A stretch of 64,000 nucleotides of DNA from Gari tellinella (GCA_922989275.2 OV277858.1:101604794-101668793); one strand, 5' to 3'. Shown: positions 23,535 to 34,565, counted from the first letter of the stretch. A program made the numbers and translations. The notes: a model not told the origin generated them from the sequence alone.

Positions 23535-24565
23535 GTTTAAAGTTTTTACAGTTTATCATTAGCTCGCCGGATTGTGTCCAAGAGCTAATGTTGTCACCCA
23601 GTCGTTGTCGTTGCCATTTTTGCCGTTTCCGTTCCCGTTCGCGTTAAAAAATGCTTATAACTCGTTTGTTCCTTGAGGTATTGATTTCATATTTCGTGTG
23701 TGTGTTTATATGGACAAGACCTTTCCGTACACATAAAAAGTTTGACCCCTGTGACCATGACCTTGAACATAGGGCCCGCGTTTAGGCTTCAAAATCTGTC
23801 CCGATTTAGGCTTTGAAAAATGCCCATAACTCTAATGTTCATATATATATTCATTTCATATTCGGCATGCATGTGTATATGTACAATACCTTTTCATGCA
23901 TACACAAATTTCAAGCATTATTACCTTGACCTTGAGCTTGGGATCCGTGTTTAGGTTTCGAAATATACGTATAGGTATCGAAAAATGCTTATATCTCCTT
24001 TGTCCCTTGAGATATTGTTTTTATATCTGGTATGCATGTATATATGGACAAGACCTTACCATACTTACAAATATTTTTACCCGGTGACCTTGAAGTTAGG
24101 GTCCGTGTTATGTTTCAAAATCGGTGTTTAGGTTTCTCAAAATACCTATAACTTAAATGGCCCTTGAGGTATTGCTTGCATATGTTGTACGCGTGTGTAT
24201 ATGGACAAGAACTTTCCATGCACACACACATTTGTTGGCCCCTGTGACATTTACCTTGAACTTAGGGCCAGTGTTTAGGTTTCAAAATCTGTGTTTATGT
24301 TTTTAAAAATGACTATAACTCTTATGTTCATTGATATATTCCTTTCATGTTCGGCATACATGTGTATATTATACCTTTTTATGCATTCACAAAATTTAAG
24401 CCTAGTGACCTTGACCTTGAATTTAGGGTCCATGTTTAGGTTTCGAAATATGCGTTTAGGTTTCGAAAAATGCTCATAACTCGTCCTATCCCTTGAGATA
24501 TTGCTTTCATATCTGGTGTGCTTGCGTATATGGACAAGACCTTACCGTGTAGCAAATATTTTTTA
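23535..24565. repeat. Intronic tandem repeat, ~165-bp unit, about 6 copies
   Basis: Units recur at about 23655, 23826, 23990, 24148, 24312 and 24471, each with ATAACTC..CTTGAGATATTG, ATATGGACAAGACCTT and TGACCTTGAACTTAGGGTCC. Neighbours alternate, suggesting a two-unit higher-order repeat. The left flank has a short CCGTTTCCGTTCCCG tract. Confidence 0.8.
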
Positions 24566-24770
24566 TCCCAGTGTCAAACAGTTTGGGTCCTGACCAGACG
24601 CCACGTGATGCGCTCTCGGGTCATATTTGATCTAAACTTTTGCACTGTCAATGACTAAATTAATTCCTCACCCCAGTCCCTGCCTTGCCGAATAACATTT
24701 TGAAGTTCGAAAAATAAAAACAGATGAAGATTCACAGAAATCGATGACGTCATGACAGTGAAGGGGTTAA
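24566..24770. mobile_element. T-C MITE, decayed left
   Basis: Half-decayed H1 hairpin (24575-24645) and the intact family right end GATGACGTCATGACAGTG followed by AAGGGGTTAA. Confidence 0.7.
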
Positions 24771-25385
24771 AATAAGCAAAAGTTTATACATCCTGTTTTC
24801 CTAGTAGAAATGCCTGAGCAGGGTCCCAACTGTTCGTTATGTTGGAGAATACTTTGCATTTCTTTGTTGTGATAAATAATATTAGTTCACACTGCTGTTT
24901 AGTGACACGGTTGTCATGTAGAAAATGTTGGTTTTTTTTGCAAACAGTGTTAAATGAACCCTCTAATCAGGTCTACTATAGTTGTGTTTACTATTTTAGA
25001 GACCTTAAATAGATAAATTGATTGATTGGTTGAGTTTGGTTTTACGGCACCGCGAGACATAAAATGGGAATGCTTAGACTTGTGGAATAGTCCATATGAA
25101 AATTCAGCATGGAAATTGTTAACAAAACTTTACTGGCCAGCGTGTACACTGATTAATAAGAGTTTGTCAAAGGACCCTTGAAAGCAGGACATATCACACA
25201 GTGTGTATAATGTGCAAATGACGACGGATGGACATCGCCGTGTGCAGTAATGCCTAGTGGGCTAAACAAACGGTGACATGTTACATGTACAGGGGGTTTG
25301 TACGTTGTTATTTCCCATTTAATCGCAACAAAACGCAAATGAAACGCAATAAATTGTAGAAAATGACAGGAAAATTGATGATCTA

Positions 25386-25603
25386 TTAACCCTTTCACTC
25401 TCAATGACGCCATAAAGCACGTTTGCAAACAGTTTGGGTCCTGATAAGACGCCGCGTAACGCTCTTGTCGATGTTTATTAAGTCATATAACCTTAAATCT
25501 AACTTTGAAACATGTGCTGCAGACAAACAATACTGAAGCAGATGACAATAAAGCGGTGAAGGAGTAAAAATCTCCCGAGTAATTTGATCATGAAAGGGCT
25601 AAG
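25386..25603. mobile_element. T-A MITE lacking one hairpin arm
   Basis: TTAACCCTTTCACTCTCAAT start and TGAAAGGG end. The first H1 arm to GCGTAACGC is kept, but the second arm is missing and sequence resumes in the right spacer. Confidence 0.8.
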
Positions 25604-25689
25604 ACAGATGCACGTAGGTGTTTTAACCATTCCCTCGAATGACGTCATCTGCTTTACACATTTATCGTCCGCTTTTATATTTTCAATTT

Positions 25690-25955
25690 TTTTAAGGTAA
25701 ATTCACTTAACCTAAAACACGATAGATAAGACTTTTTACATATTTAATTAATTCTTCCAATGAAGAATATAGTTCCATTTTAGACAGTAATGAATGTGTA
25801 ACATAAGAAAGTTTGCTATATACTGGCATACGGTAGCTTACAATAGTCTGAAAGTAAAGCAGAATACGCATTAATGCACATTCTGCTTTACTTTCAATCT
25901 GATTTAAGGGGTCACATGTCTTCCGAATGAAGAAACAGGCAATGGGTTTGAGGGT
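25690..25955. mobile_element. T-G MITE, diverged
   Basis: H2 hairpin at 25851-25895 (AAAGTAAAGCAGAATACGCA, tip CATTAATG), then GGGTCACATGTCTTCCGAAT and an eroded right end. Confidence 0.65.
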
Positions 25956-25962
25956 GAGTAAG

Positions 25963-26104
25963 GCTTTATGATCGTCAAACAGTGTGAATCCTGATCAGAC
26001 GCAGCGTTACGCGGCAACTGATTGGGCCCAAACTGTTTGCAAACAACCGATGTACTCTGCATCGATAAGGCAGTGAATTTGTTGAATATTATATCCAAAC
26101 GGTT
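25963..26104. mobile_element. T-C MITE, partial
   Basis: H1 hairpin 25976-26042 with mismatches, then AAGGCAGTGAATTTG and an eroded end with TTAAA at 26103. Confidence 0.55.
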
Positions 26105-26109
26105 AAATT

Positions 26110-26770
26110 CCTACATTACGGGTACTTTTGCATGTATCCACACAGCCGGGATCCAAACTGTTTGAAAGTCAGTTTAGAATAAACATTTTCAAATTTTGCC
26201 ATTTCTCTGATTCATCTGCGTTTGCTAACGGAAGAGAGAGACGTTTCCACTACTGCAAGTCAGCTCAACTGGAGATGCATTCGTGGCGCTAAATGTGATT
26301 GATTGGTCATGTATACGTATACTAGTTTACCTCCCTTTAGAGAACGTCGAGCTCTATTCGAGATGCTAGTCAACCCTGCCGTACTCGGCTACCTGCAGAC
26401 TTCACCAATATGTCGTATTTAACAACCATTCAATCCACTGTACTTTAGCAGTCTCTCATACACTACATACAGAAGGTTGCTTTCTGCATTATTGTAATGT
26501 AATTCTGCGTTTGTCGTTATTGCTTGTACGCTTCCTCAAGAAAGACCCCGTTACATGTATACTATATTGCGGAAGTAGCATCTGTCCACAAAGTAAAAGT
26601 AATACCGTACTCTGTGTTTTTTGTTGTTGTTCTTTTTCTTACTCTTCTTAATACTCCTCTCCATTATGATTGATGATTATGAGAATGGGCACTTTTTAGG
26701 TGCACCATTGGGACTATACTCCATGCTCTCTAGTTCCTTCATTACAAGATACATGTACCTCCTGTCTAAA
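26110..26770. other. Intron, little recognisable
   Basis: A half H1 arm near 26150 and otherwise unique-looking sequence without exon signals. Confidence 0.45.
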
Positions 26771-26774
26771 CACA

Positions 26775-27140
26775 TTCAACCCTAGCGACGAGTATACTCG
26801 TCATTTGCAAACAGTGTACCAGAGAAGAGTTCACTTGTCCTAAACAAACAATTTGTTTTCTGGTTGACCCCATTTCGTTTGAAATAGCCACAAACATCGA
26901 AGAATGTCGTATTTTAATGTACGCAATAACGAGACTTTATGTAAACTTTGCCAGTTCAAGCGGGGTTAATGAGGTCAAAGGTCATTGGTACTAATTGTAT
27001 ATTATGTTTATATAATTATAGCGCTTGTTTACTATATATGTATGTACTTTTCTATTTCCTTATGCAAACCTAACCCATTTAAGCGTACTGTTTACTAATG
27101 GATATTGGCAAACAGTGCAGACCCTGATTAATTATCAGCG
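26775..27140. repeat. T-D MITE fragments
   Basis: CATTCAACCCTAGCGACGAG with CAAACAGTGTACC near 26780-26850, and a second fragment with GGCAAACAGTGCAGACCC near 27108-27145. The intervening DNA is not recognisable. Confidence 0.55.
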
Positions 27141-27394
27141 GCTCGTACATTAACTGTAAAAGTTATACATGTTATTTGTTTTATAGAAAGTGGAAGACGA
27201 CATGAAAGCATTGTGGCTAAATAACAGGTACATTGTATTGAAAATAAAATGGTCTATAACTCTCTTTCCTGAAAAACAGCATTTTTGTTAAGAAATGTTT
27301 TCCATAAAAGAGAAACGATTGTGCTCATATTCAACAGCTTTAACTTTTTCTTAAAGAAATTGAAATCACATAAGACTTTCATTCATCACAATTT

Positions 27395-27640
27395 TTTACG
27401 ACTAGAAAGTCTACTTTGGAATGTAGTCCGACCCCGATTTAGACGACATCAGATCCGGCTCCAGACGTTTTGTAAAGGTCGTAAGTCTAAACTGCATCTA
27501 ATATCTGATTTCTCCATCTAATCCTGTATTGTGACATCTCTTTGGAATCGCCTTGAAAAGACAGGATTAGATGGAGAAATAAATAATAACTTATAATTTT
27601 AGAAACTGACTAACGACCATTTTTGTCGTAGATTTATTGT
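27395..27640. mobile_element. Palindromic MITE fragment related to 51764-52013
   Basis: TTTCTCCATCTAATCCTGT and ACAGGATTAGATGGAGAAA pair around GTGACATCTCTTTGGAATCG (27507-27585). The latter motif and the AATAAATAATAA flank recur in the 51.8-kb element. A stray piece of its end (TTTCATAAAACGGGCCC) is at 28098. Confidence 0.6.
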
Positions 27641-28214
27641 TTATTAGAGTCTCATCACAGTTACACAGAGGCATATGTACATAAATACAACACATGGTTA
27701 AAAGTAACTATGCAATTCACATTAGAATTATAAGAGACTATGTTAAAATATCTACATGGTTAACACATATCATATACTTTTACAATAAAAATGCCTAGTA
27801 AACGTGCATTTCTAAAATTGGGTTCATCACGTTTATATATATAAATACATTAAAAGATATAAACGTGAATAAATGGACTAAAACACGCTATACTCAGATG
27901 TATTAAAACACTATCTTAATGGTAAAGACAAGAAGTTCTATGTTTTAAAATTGCATCACAGGTTTTGGCAACAATTCGCACTAGACAATCGGTGGACATT
28001 ACAAATATAAACTTGTCTGCGTCTGACATATTTAAAAACTTATCAGATGTTCGCTAAATCTATGAGTTGCTTCCTTTGGTCATTATACTCGTACGTCGTT
28101 TCATAAAACGGGCCCAGACGTTTTTTAAAGTAAAGGAAATGATTATTATCTAGCTTACAAACGCGTGTAAAATGGGGGAAAGGTTTTCTACTGAAGTATA
28201 ATACATGTACATAC

Positions 28215-28287
28215 CTTTTACTGACGTTACACATAGCACAAATGGTAAAACCACAGCTAAGATTCGGGACAGCCGCAATTTCTTCAT
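28215..28287 (-). CDS. Exon 1 (first coding): signal peptide of cadherin/EGF adhesion-GPCR-like gene
   Basis: Encodes 24 codons plus one base: Met-Lys-Lys, Arg, then a hydrophobic core (ILAVVLPFVLCV) and a small-residue end, a classic secretory signal peptide that would send the protein into the ER. The donor AAAAG|GTATGT follows at 28214, phase 1, and fits the phase-1 acceptor of the cadherin exon (the split codon gives Gly). Directly before the ATG the minus strand has a strong pyrimidine tract ending in CAG (28288-28290), so an upstream 5'-UTR exon is probably spliced onto the ATG; I could not identify it. The first exon-exon join is inferred from phase and order only. Transcript evidence would settle it. 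Confidence 0.7.
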
Positions 28288-28324
28288 CTGAATCAGAAAC
28301 AAAAGAAATGTGTAATAGAATAAT

Positions 28325-28526
28325 TTAACTCTTTGCATACTGGGTAATTATTTCGTCTGCAACACTTTGTCGTCTGCTATCGTTCTAAAATTAAATTTTT
28401 CAAAATTTCTTTTAAATTAAGTGTCAGAATAGCAAACAGTTCGGATCCTCATCTGGCTGGGTCCAATCTGTTTGCAGACGTAATCATTATGACAGCTATA
28501 TCGGCCGCTAGCGTGCAAAAAGTTAA
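28325..28526. mobile_element. TTAA MITE abutting the exon 1 acceptor
   Basis: TTAA at both ends (28325 and 28523), ends CTCTTTGCATACTGG and GCTAGCGTGCAAAAAG, decayed H1 hairpin at 28435-28475. It starts about 36 bases upstream of the presumed acceptor before the start codon. Confidence 0.75.
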
Positions 28527-28548
28527 AAAGCTGGTATTATTAGTTATA

Positions 28549-28792
28549 CAATATAGAAGACGTTATTCTTTCCAAATAAAAACATTTATGTCAAAACCCA
28601 TATGTCCTTTGCAAACCGTTTGGAGCCTGATCAGACGCATGTTAACCCGGCGTCTGGTCAGGCTCCAAACTGTTTGCCATCCGGATGAAAATGATTAAGT
28701 AATTTGTTTTCACAGGTCTGTCATTTTCTTCATTTAAATCAGTTACGTTTTGTTTTGATTGAACGAGAAAGGACAACGCCTTATCCCCTGCA
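28549..28792 (+). mobile_element. M-GAG MITE
   Basis: AGAAGACGTTATTCTTTCC left part, H1 hairpin with GGAGCC arms (28612-28676) and the AACGAGAAAGGACAACGCC right part. Both tips are eroded. Confidence 0.75.
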
Positions 28793-28805
28793 CGATACAC
28801 ATGTA

Positions 28806-29150
28806 CAGCGCTCCCTCCCAACAACGGCCCTCCCAACAACGATACCCTCTTTTCAACGACCCTTGCCGCTGTTCCCCAAACAAGACAGTTATACCTAACT
28901 TTCACGGCTGCAATATCATCTGCTTAAAGTTGTCGTCTGCTGGTTACATATTGAACATTTTGATAGGAAAAAAACATAATGACGAGTGAAAAACAGCTTG
29001 ACTCCAGACCAGACGCCGCGTTACGCGGCGTCTGATCTGGAATCAAGCTGTTTGCAAATGTAAGCCAAGTTCCCTCCCTATAACGACTCTTTCCGAACAA
29101 CGCACACAATTTTGTCTACCATTGGGTGTCGTTGTAGAGACGGAGCGCTG
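28806..29150. mobile_element. M-CTC MITE
   Basis: TA both sides, ends CAGCGCTCCCTCCCAACAAC and GTTGTAGAGACGGAGCGCTG, H1 hairpin CAGCTTGACTCCAGACCAGA with GCGTTACGC tip (28992-29055). Confidence 0.88.
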
Positions 29151-29233
29151 TACATAGATTCCCATATGAGACGCCAAAATCTCCCCCACTGTAACTGCCG
29201 TGTCTTGTAGTGTAAATGTATAAGTCAATTATA

Positions 29234-29679
29234 CAGTCGAGAAAACGTTATTCTTTCCCAATAATCGCGTTTACTATAATTTCATTGCAAACTGTTTGGA
29301 GCAGGCTTTCCCCGAGTCTGGTCAAGCTCCAAACTGTTTGCCGTCAAGGTTAAAGTCAACATTCAGAGTTGTCGAAAAAATGTCATTCTCTTCATTTTAT
29401 AACGATGCGTTTGTGTTTCGTTTGCGTATATACATAACCCCTTCACTGCCTTACCCCGAGTACAATGGTTATTTGAAAACAGTTTGGATCCTGATCAGAC
29501 GCCGCGCAACGCGGCGTCTGATCACGATCCCAACTGTTTGACACACATTTTTATTTTTCTTAAATCAAACTATCTAAAATATAAATTTGAGATATAAAAG
29601 CAGACGGCAATTGTTTAAAATTGATGACGTCATGGCAGTGAATGGGTTAAACGGGAAAAGAATAACGTCTCCTCAACAG
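29234..29679 (+). mobile_element. M-GAG MITE split by a nested T-C MITE
   Basis: Left CAGTCGAGAAAACGTTATTC with TA, damaged H1 hairpin (29286-29341), then interruption at 29434-29650. The true right end resumes as ACGGGAAAAGAATAACG..CAACAG. The break lies where intact copies read GTTTAAACGGG. Confidence 0.85.
29434..29650. mobile_element. T-C MITE nested in M-GAG
   Basis: CCCCTTCACTGCCTTACCCC start, H1 hairpin with GCGCAACGC tip, GCAGACGGCAATTG and GATGACGTCATGGCAGTGAA blocks, TTAA on the right (29647) and the mutated TTAA copy (ATAA) on the left. Confidence 0.88.
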
Positions 29680-29694
29680 TATGCAACCTTTCTT

Positions 29695-29880
29695 ATCCTA
29701 TGCAGAGGAGAAAACGTGATCCTTTCATTTTAAACCCAAACGAGACGTAAACACAGTGCAATTAAATGTAGAAACTAACATTTAAAACCAAAAATTTTGA
29801 TCTGCGTGGCAAGCAATTTGGAGCCTGATCAACCGTAGGGTTACCCTTCGTCTGATCAGGCTCCAAATTGTTTGCACTGG
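29695..29880 (-). mobile_element. M-GAG MITE, right end lost
   Basis: GAGGAGAAAACGTGATCC left end and an H1 hairpin with GGGTTACCC-like tip at 29810-29875; it stops after the second arm. Confidence 0.7.
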
Positions 29881-29997
29881 ATATACTATTTAAATGAACC
29901 GTGTTGGCGACAGTGTTAATATGCCTGAAACTTTAAATAGATAATTCCAAGTTTGCATTAAGTATAATTAATTTTTAGTCGATTTGTATTGAATGCA

Positions 29998-30181
29998 TTA
30001 ACCCATAATTTTCATACATGTAATATATTGCTTTATGACAAACAGCGCAGACCCTGATCAAGGGCTCCTGCAGGAGCCCTCAAATCAGGGCCTACGCTGT
30101 TTGCATAAGATACGTATACATTTCACAGGTACACTGGTTGTTAATGACGAGTGTTCTCGTCGTTAGGGTTGGATATGTTAA
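29998..30181. mobile_element. T-D MITE
   Basis: TTAA at 29998 and 30178. Hairpin CAAACAGCGCAGACCCTG with CCTGCAGG centre (30040-30104). Right end GACGAGTGTTCTCGTCGTTAGGGTTGG, with a small inner palindrome GACGAG..CTCGTC. Confidence 0.75.
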
Positions 30182-30313
30182 ATTTAGGGACTTCGTAATG
30201 ATGCAAATAGTTTGAATCCTGATCAGACGACGAAATAACTCGATCTAATTTATTCCAAAAGTTACAGTCATTTCGCGATCGACAAGTACATGATTAAACC
30301 TAGTTTTTAAACT

Positions 30314-30538
30314 TTAACCGCCATACGCGACACTTTACTTATTGTTTCTAGTTTTTGAAGACAGATGACCACTTAAAAGCAGGTTGAATGTAAAACAGAA
30401 TACACATTCATGAGGGTCATGATTTACTTTCCGCCTGTATTAAGCTACAATCTGCTAGGATATAAACATTATTTCTTATAGTGAATATTTTTTATGTATA
30501 AAGTGGAACTACATTCTTGAAAGGAGGATTAAGATTAA
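30314..30538. mobile_element. T-G MITE, first of an adjoining pair
   Basis: TTAACCGCCATACG start, GACAGATGACCACTTAAAAG, decayed H2 hairpin and GGAGGATTAAGATTAA end. The last TTAA (30535) is also the first of the next element. Confidence 0.75.
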
Positions 30539-30780
30539 CCCATAACCTCTTTCTAATTTTGAAAACAGGTGACCACTTAAAGCAAGTTAAAAGTAAAGCA
30601 AGGTGCGCTTTAAGACGCATCATGCTTTACTTTCAACATGCATTAAGCTACCATATGCTAGGATATGACAAGAAGTTCTTTTAGTACATATTGATGACTG
30701 AATACGTTGAACTATTTTCTTCAGAGAAGGAATACATTGAATGTGTAAATAAAGGGTTTTTTTAAGGAGTAATGGGTTAC
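30535..30780. mobile_element. T-G MITE, second of an adjoining pair
   Basis: CCCATAACCTCTTTCTAATT start, GAAAACAGGTGACCACTTAA, H2 hairpin (tip GCTTTAAGACGC) and GTAATGGGTTAC end. Confidence 0.8.
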
Positions 30781-30951
30781 ATTTCTTTCATTACCATGTC
30801 TGTCAGCAGTTTACGAGTTTATTAAATCATTTTGCAAACAGAGACACTGCTGAGCTATTTTTAGCTCGTAAAGGTGAAACTGAGTTACAGTACCTGGTGC
30901 AAAAAGGGCATGCACAGTATACAATGTACAAACAATGGCAAATCCAGCGCT

Positions 30952-31132
30952 TTAACCATTTCACTCTCAATGACATCATAAAGCGGCGTCTGATCAGGAT
31001 CAAAACTGTTTGTCACTTGTTTTGAAATAACGTTAGCTATACTGCCTTAAATCTAACTTTGAAACGATATTGCAGACAACAAGTGTGAAGCAGACGACAA
31101 CATGGCGGTAAATTTGATTATTAATGGGTTAA
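30952..31132. mobile_element. T-A MITE lacking the first hairpin arm
   Basis: TTAACCATTTCACTCTCAAT start; AAGCGGCGTCTGATCAGG shows that one arm is deleted. The GCAGACGACAACATGGCGG block and AATGGGTTAA end follow. The M-GAG end fragment AAGAAAGAATATCTTCTCCA follows directly (31133-31160), so it may once have sat inside one. Confidence 0.75.
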
Positions 31133-31281
31133 AACAAGAAAGAATATCTTCTCCACTGTAAAATGATAAACCGTTTATTTTTAGGAAGTGAGAGTTCCCA
31201 CACAATGCAAATATTGTTTATTGAATTTTCAAAAACATGCCTTGTCAATATGCCGTCTGCCTCTATTCTTATCGTCTCTTA

Positions 31282-31440
31282 CAGTGGAGAAGACGTCATT
31301 ATTCCCCGTCTAAACGCAAACGCAGTGTACTAATATGTAGAAAATTATACCTTTTTGATTTTTTTTCAACCTGAAAGACAAACAGTTCGGAATCAGATCA
31401 AATAAAATAACTGAAAGTCTGATTACGATACAAAATGACT
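31282..31440 (-). mobile_element. M-GAG MITE, partial
   Basis: TA plus CAGTGGAGAAGACGTCATTA, then GACAAACAGTTCGGAATCAG and a decayed hairpin; no right end. Confidence 0.65.
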
Positions 31441-31647
31441 GAACTTTAATCGTACACATATGTTATTCAAGTAAAATTACAAAAAAATGAATATCAATAT
31501 ATACATGTAATATATATATATATTGAATCACTCACATGTACATGTACTCTAAAATGCAGCTCTTGCGATTTCTCAATTAGCAGTTCGTTTGCAGTATATA
31601 AAGTATGTCTAAAGCAGAAGTGTCATAAGGTTTGACTTTCATCTTTT

Positions 31648-31882
31648 TTAACCCCATTACTGCCATGACGTCATAAATTTAAACAATTGTCGTCTGCTTT
31701 CATTTCTCAAATTTAAGTTTTAGGTACATGTATTTTGATTTAAGATATATATTGAATTAAGCGTCAAATAAGTGTCAAACAGTTAAAATCCTGATCAGAT
31801 GCCGCGTTACGCGGCATCTGATCAGGGTGCAAAATGTTTATAAGTAACTATTGTACTCGTGGTAAGGCAATCAGGGGGTTAA
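31648..31882. mobile_element. T-C MITE
   Basis: TTAA at 31648 and 31879. CCCCATTACTGCCATGACGT start, TTGTCGTCTGC block, H1 hairpin with GCGTTACGC tip (31778-31840) and GTAAGGCAATCAGGGGG end. Confidence 0.85.
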
Positions 31883-31991
31883 AGCTCCCACTTGCCTTTA
31901 ACATCTAATACGTTTTCGCAACGTCTGAAGCAATTATCCGAGCAAATGTTTCGGTCATTTCTTTCAGAAAACAAATTCCGTTCGGGTGCCA

Positions 31992-32050
31992 CACAGCTTG
32001 TATCCAGATGAGACGCCGAGTTTCTCGGCGTCTCATCTGGATCCAATCTG
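31992..32050. repeat. H1 hairpin, GATGAGAC variant
   Basis: CACAGCTTGTATCCAGATGA arm, CGAGTTTCTCG tip and matching second arm. The outer ends were not resolved. Confidence 0.7.
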
Positions 32051-32059
32051 TTTTCAACT

Positions 32060-32570
32060 ACTATTCCAAATTCGACAACTTGCCAATACCATAAATAAGT
32101 CTTCTTACGAGATGTCGTAAAAGTAAGACATTGTCGTAAAGTAAGGGAAAATGGCGGTAGCTGCAGTATGCCACTTGTGAGAAACAAAGCAGACATGGAA
32201 GATCTGATTGCCTTGATAAGAACTGATGAAATGTTGTTTATGAAAACTTTCACTTGCATTAGATTTTGCCTCCATGGTGCAGGGTATGTGGTTTTTATCA
32301 CCGTAAGTCGGTTTAGTTTCAATTTGTAATCTAAACATCAAACAAATGCATTATACAGAAAAGATAACACAGTATGAAAATCATAATACAAATTAAATTG
32401 GTGCATTACACATGTAATGTTATATGATTATGTATAAAGTGGATTTCATGATATTGTAATACTATTAAAGCAATTTTAACCATTGTGTGTGTACAACTGT
32501 ATTATTTATTTGGGTGCCTTAACTCGCGTTTATTTATTTTTTAGTCATGCCACAGATGGAAGTAACAAAT
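32060..32570. other. No recognised feature
   Basis: AT-rich non-coding sequence upstream of the gene. Confidence 0.45.
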
Positions 32571-32658
32571 TGTAAGCAAACAGTACATGTATATACCCTG
32601 ATTAGACGATATGAGTTTCTGCTCGTTTTTATAAATAAAGATCACTTTCACATGTAAG

Positions 32659-32870
32659 TACAATGCTGCCTCCCAATAACGCACCCCACAACAACGAATC
32701 CCTCCTTAAAACAACACGTGTCGCTGCTCCTCAAACAAGACACTTACATGTATGTCTGACGCTTTCACTGCTGTAATATCAACTGCTTTAAAATTGTCGT
32801 CTGCAAAATCGGTTTAATTTATATATATACGTTAACCTAAATACGAGTGTCAAACAGTTATTTATATGTC
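32659..32870. mobile_element. M-CTC MITE, left half only
   Basis: AATGCTGCCTCCCAATAACG, ACAACAACGAATCCCTCC, AATTGTCGTCTGC blocks and a first CAAACAG, then truncated. Confidence 0.65.
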
Positions 32871-33059
32871 ATGAAAACAGACCATAATAACGAACAATAT
32901 TCAGAGGTTGTTCAGTTCGTAAGCAATAAGATCAAAGGGGTGATAAAATGGCAGAATGTGACAATGTGCTGTAAATGGAACAACTAAATGCCGATACGTT
33001 GCAATTGAGACATGTAATCACAATCCGTAAATAGTAATTGCGGTTCCTATGTTGTACAT

Positions 33060-33300
33060 TGTAACCCTTTCACGCTCAATGACGCCATAAAGCGCATTTG
33101 CAAACAGTTTTGATCCTGATCAGACGCCGCGTAACGCGGCGTCTGATCAGGATCAAAACTGTTTGCCACTTGTTTTGAAATAACGTCAGTTGCCTTAAAT
33201 CTAACTTTGAAACGATAATGCAGACAACAACTTGAAGCAGGCGACAATATGGCGGTGAAGGGGTAAAAACTCACGATAATTTTTACCATAGAAGGGATTA
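33060..33300. mobile_element. T-A MITE with perfect H1 hairpin
   Basis: AACCCTTTCACGCTCAATGA start and a hairpin (33101-33165) with arms CAAACAGTTTTGATCCTG and a GCGTAACGC tip, full pairing. GCAGGCGACAATATGGCGG block and GAAGGG end. Confidence 0.85.
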
Positions 33301-33594
33301 TCGAGAAAAGACTAATGTATTCATGACTTGTCATGCAATCTGGGTATGTATATGCAGCTAAGCACAATCTCAAAACAATGAAATGTAGAAATTTACAGAT
33401 CTTTCAAAATATGATCGATTTCCCTGATCTGATCTGGCTCAAAATGTTTGTATTGGAGAAGGAAAGTTTATTTTTTTCTCAGAGTAAGCAAGTTCATGTA
33501 AAATAAAGGTGATGTTCCTAAATAGCTCCGTTTCTCTTAGACCATCATAACGGAGTCGAGTTGAGATATAGACCACCTTTTTTGTTTTGCATTG

Positions 33595-33670
33595 TCATAG
33601 AGAAGATGTCATTTTTTTCCGTTTACACACAAACGAAACGCAAACGCAGTGCAATAAGAGTTAAAATCAA
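33595..33670 (-). repeat. M-GAG end fragment
   Basis: AGAGAAGATGTCATTTTTTT..CCG and ACGAAACGCAAACGCAGTGC only. Confidence 0.55.
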
Positions 33671-34107
33671 TCCTTCATAGTAAACAATGGGCTAGATTTA
33701 TATGAAAATTGGATTAGTCCATAAACGATTTAGGGGTTACGTCGTTTTCTGCCTTGATCGCTGAATACAATCCTATTTCTAACGCAGAGGATTACACTGT
33801 GTTCTCTTTGCTTAGATGATTTTTTATGAAACGGGCGACTGTAGTCAAACAACACAAAGGAAAACAACTTATTTACATCCTAGAAACACAGCTTTCACAT
33901 AGATACCCGTTCGTAACGAAAGATTACGGGAAACGATTATTTATAAAATCAAAGTGATTTTTCGATGATTTTATTGCGTCACTATATATCTAGAGGTCTT
34001 TAATTATATATTTTTTGCTACATGAAATCGACAGATTTGACAGCTATGTTCATTTCATATTTTGATTGATTGCCACGCCGACAGATGTTCCATATAGACA
34101 GTAAAGG

Positions 34108-34565
34108 TTAACCCTTCCACTGCCATTATGACGTCATAACACATCAAACGATTTCAATGCCATAACATCGTCTGCTCGCAAACTTATCGTCTGTTTTACA
34201 GGGCTGCCATTTCTCCGGATTTTTCCTAAATCTTCGGATTTTTTTCTAAAACATGGTAGCTTAAAGCAGGGTGAAAGTAAAGCAGAATGCTTTAAGTAGT
34301 CAGGTGTCAACAAAACTAGAAACAGGCTATGGGGTAAAGGTACGATTCGTAAATTCGCAATTGAATAATGCAAATTTCGAAATCTTAGGATTTTTCATGT
34401 CAACTTATGGCAGCCCTGGTTTTATTTCTAAAGTTTAAGCCAGTTTGGCTTAAAGCATTTTATATGAATACCAAATAGTTTGGATCCTGATCAGACGCCG
34501 CGTGATCTGGATCTAAACTATTTGCATATGTTAGTGTCTTAGATCTTGGCAGCGAAGTGGTTTAA
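34108..34565. mobile_element. TTAA MITE carrying a nested CAGGGCTGCCA element
   Basis: TTAA CCCTTCCACTGCC start, TCGTCTGCTCGCAAACTTAT block, interruption at 34199-34418, then the H1 arm CAAATAGTTTGGATCCTG (hairpin shortened) and GGCAGCGAAGTGGTTTAA end. It matches 17146-17354 on both sides of the interruption. Confidence 0.75.
34199..34418. mobile_element. CAGGGCTGCCA MITE nested at TA, itself hit by T-G
   Basis: Ends CAGGGCTGCCATTTCTCCGG and CAACTTATGGCAGCCCTG are inverted, with TA on the left. Inside, 34252-34340 is a T-G fragment (GGTAGCTTAAAGCAGGGTGA, AGAATGCTTTAAG, CTAGAAACAGGCTATGGGG). Confidence 0.75.

Noticed and set aside
28043..28234. Coding frame overlapping the signal-peptide exon in another frame
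   Set aside because: It runs through the GTATGT donor into the intron and has no domain; the signal-peptide frame with matching phase is preferred.
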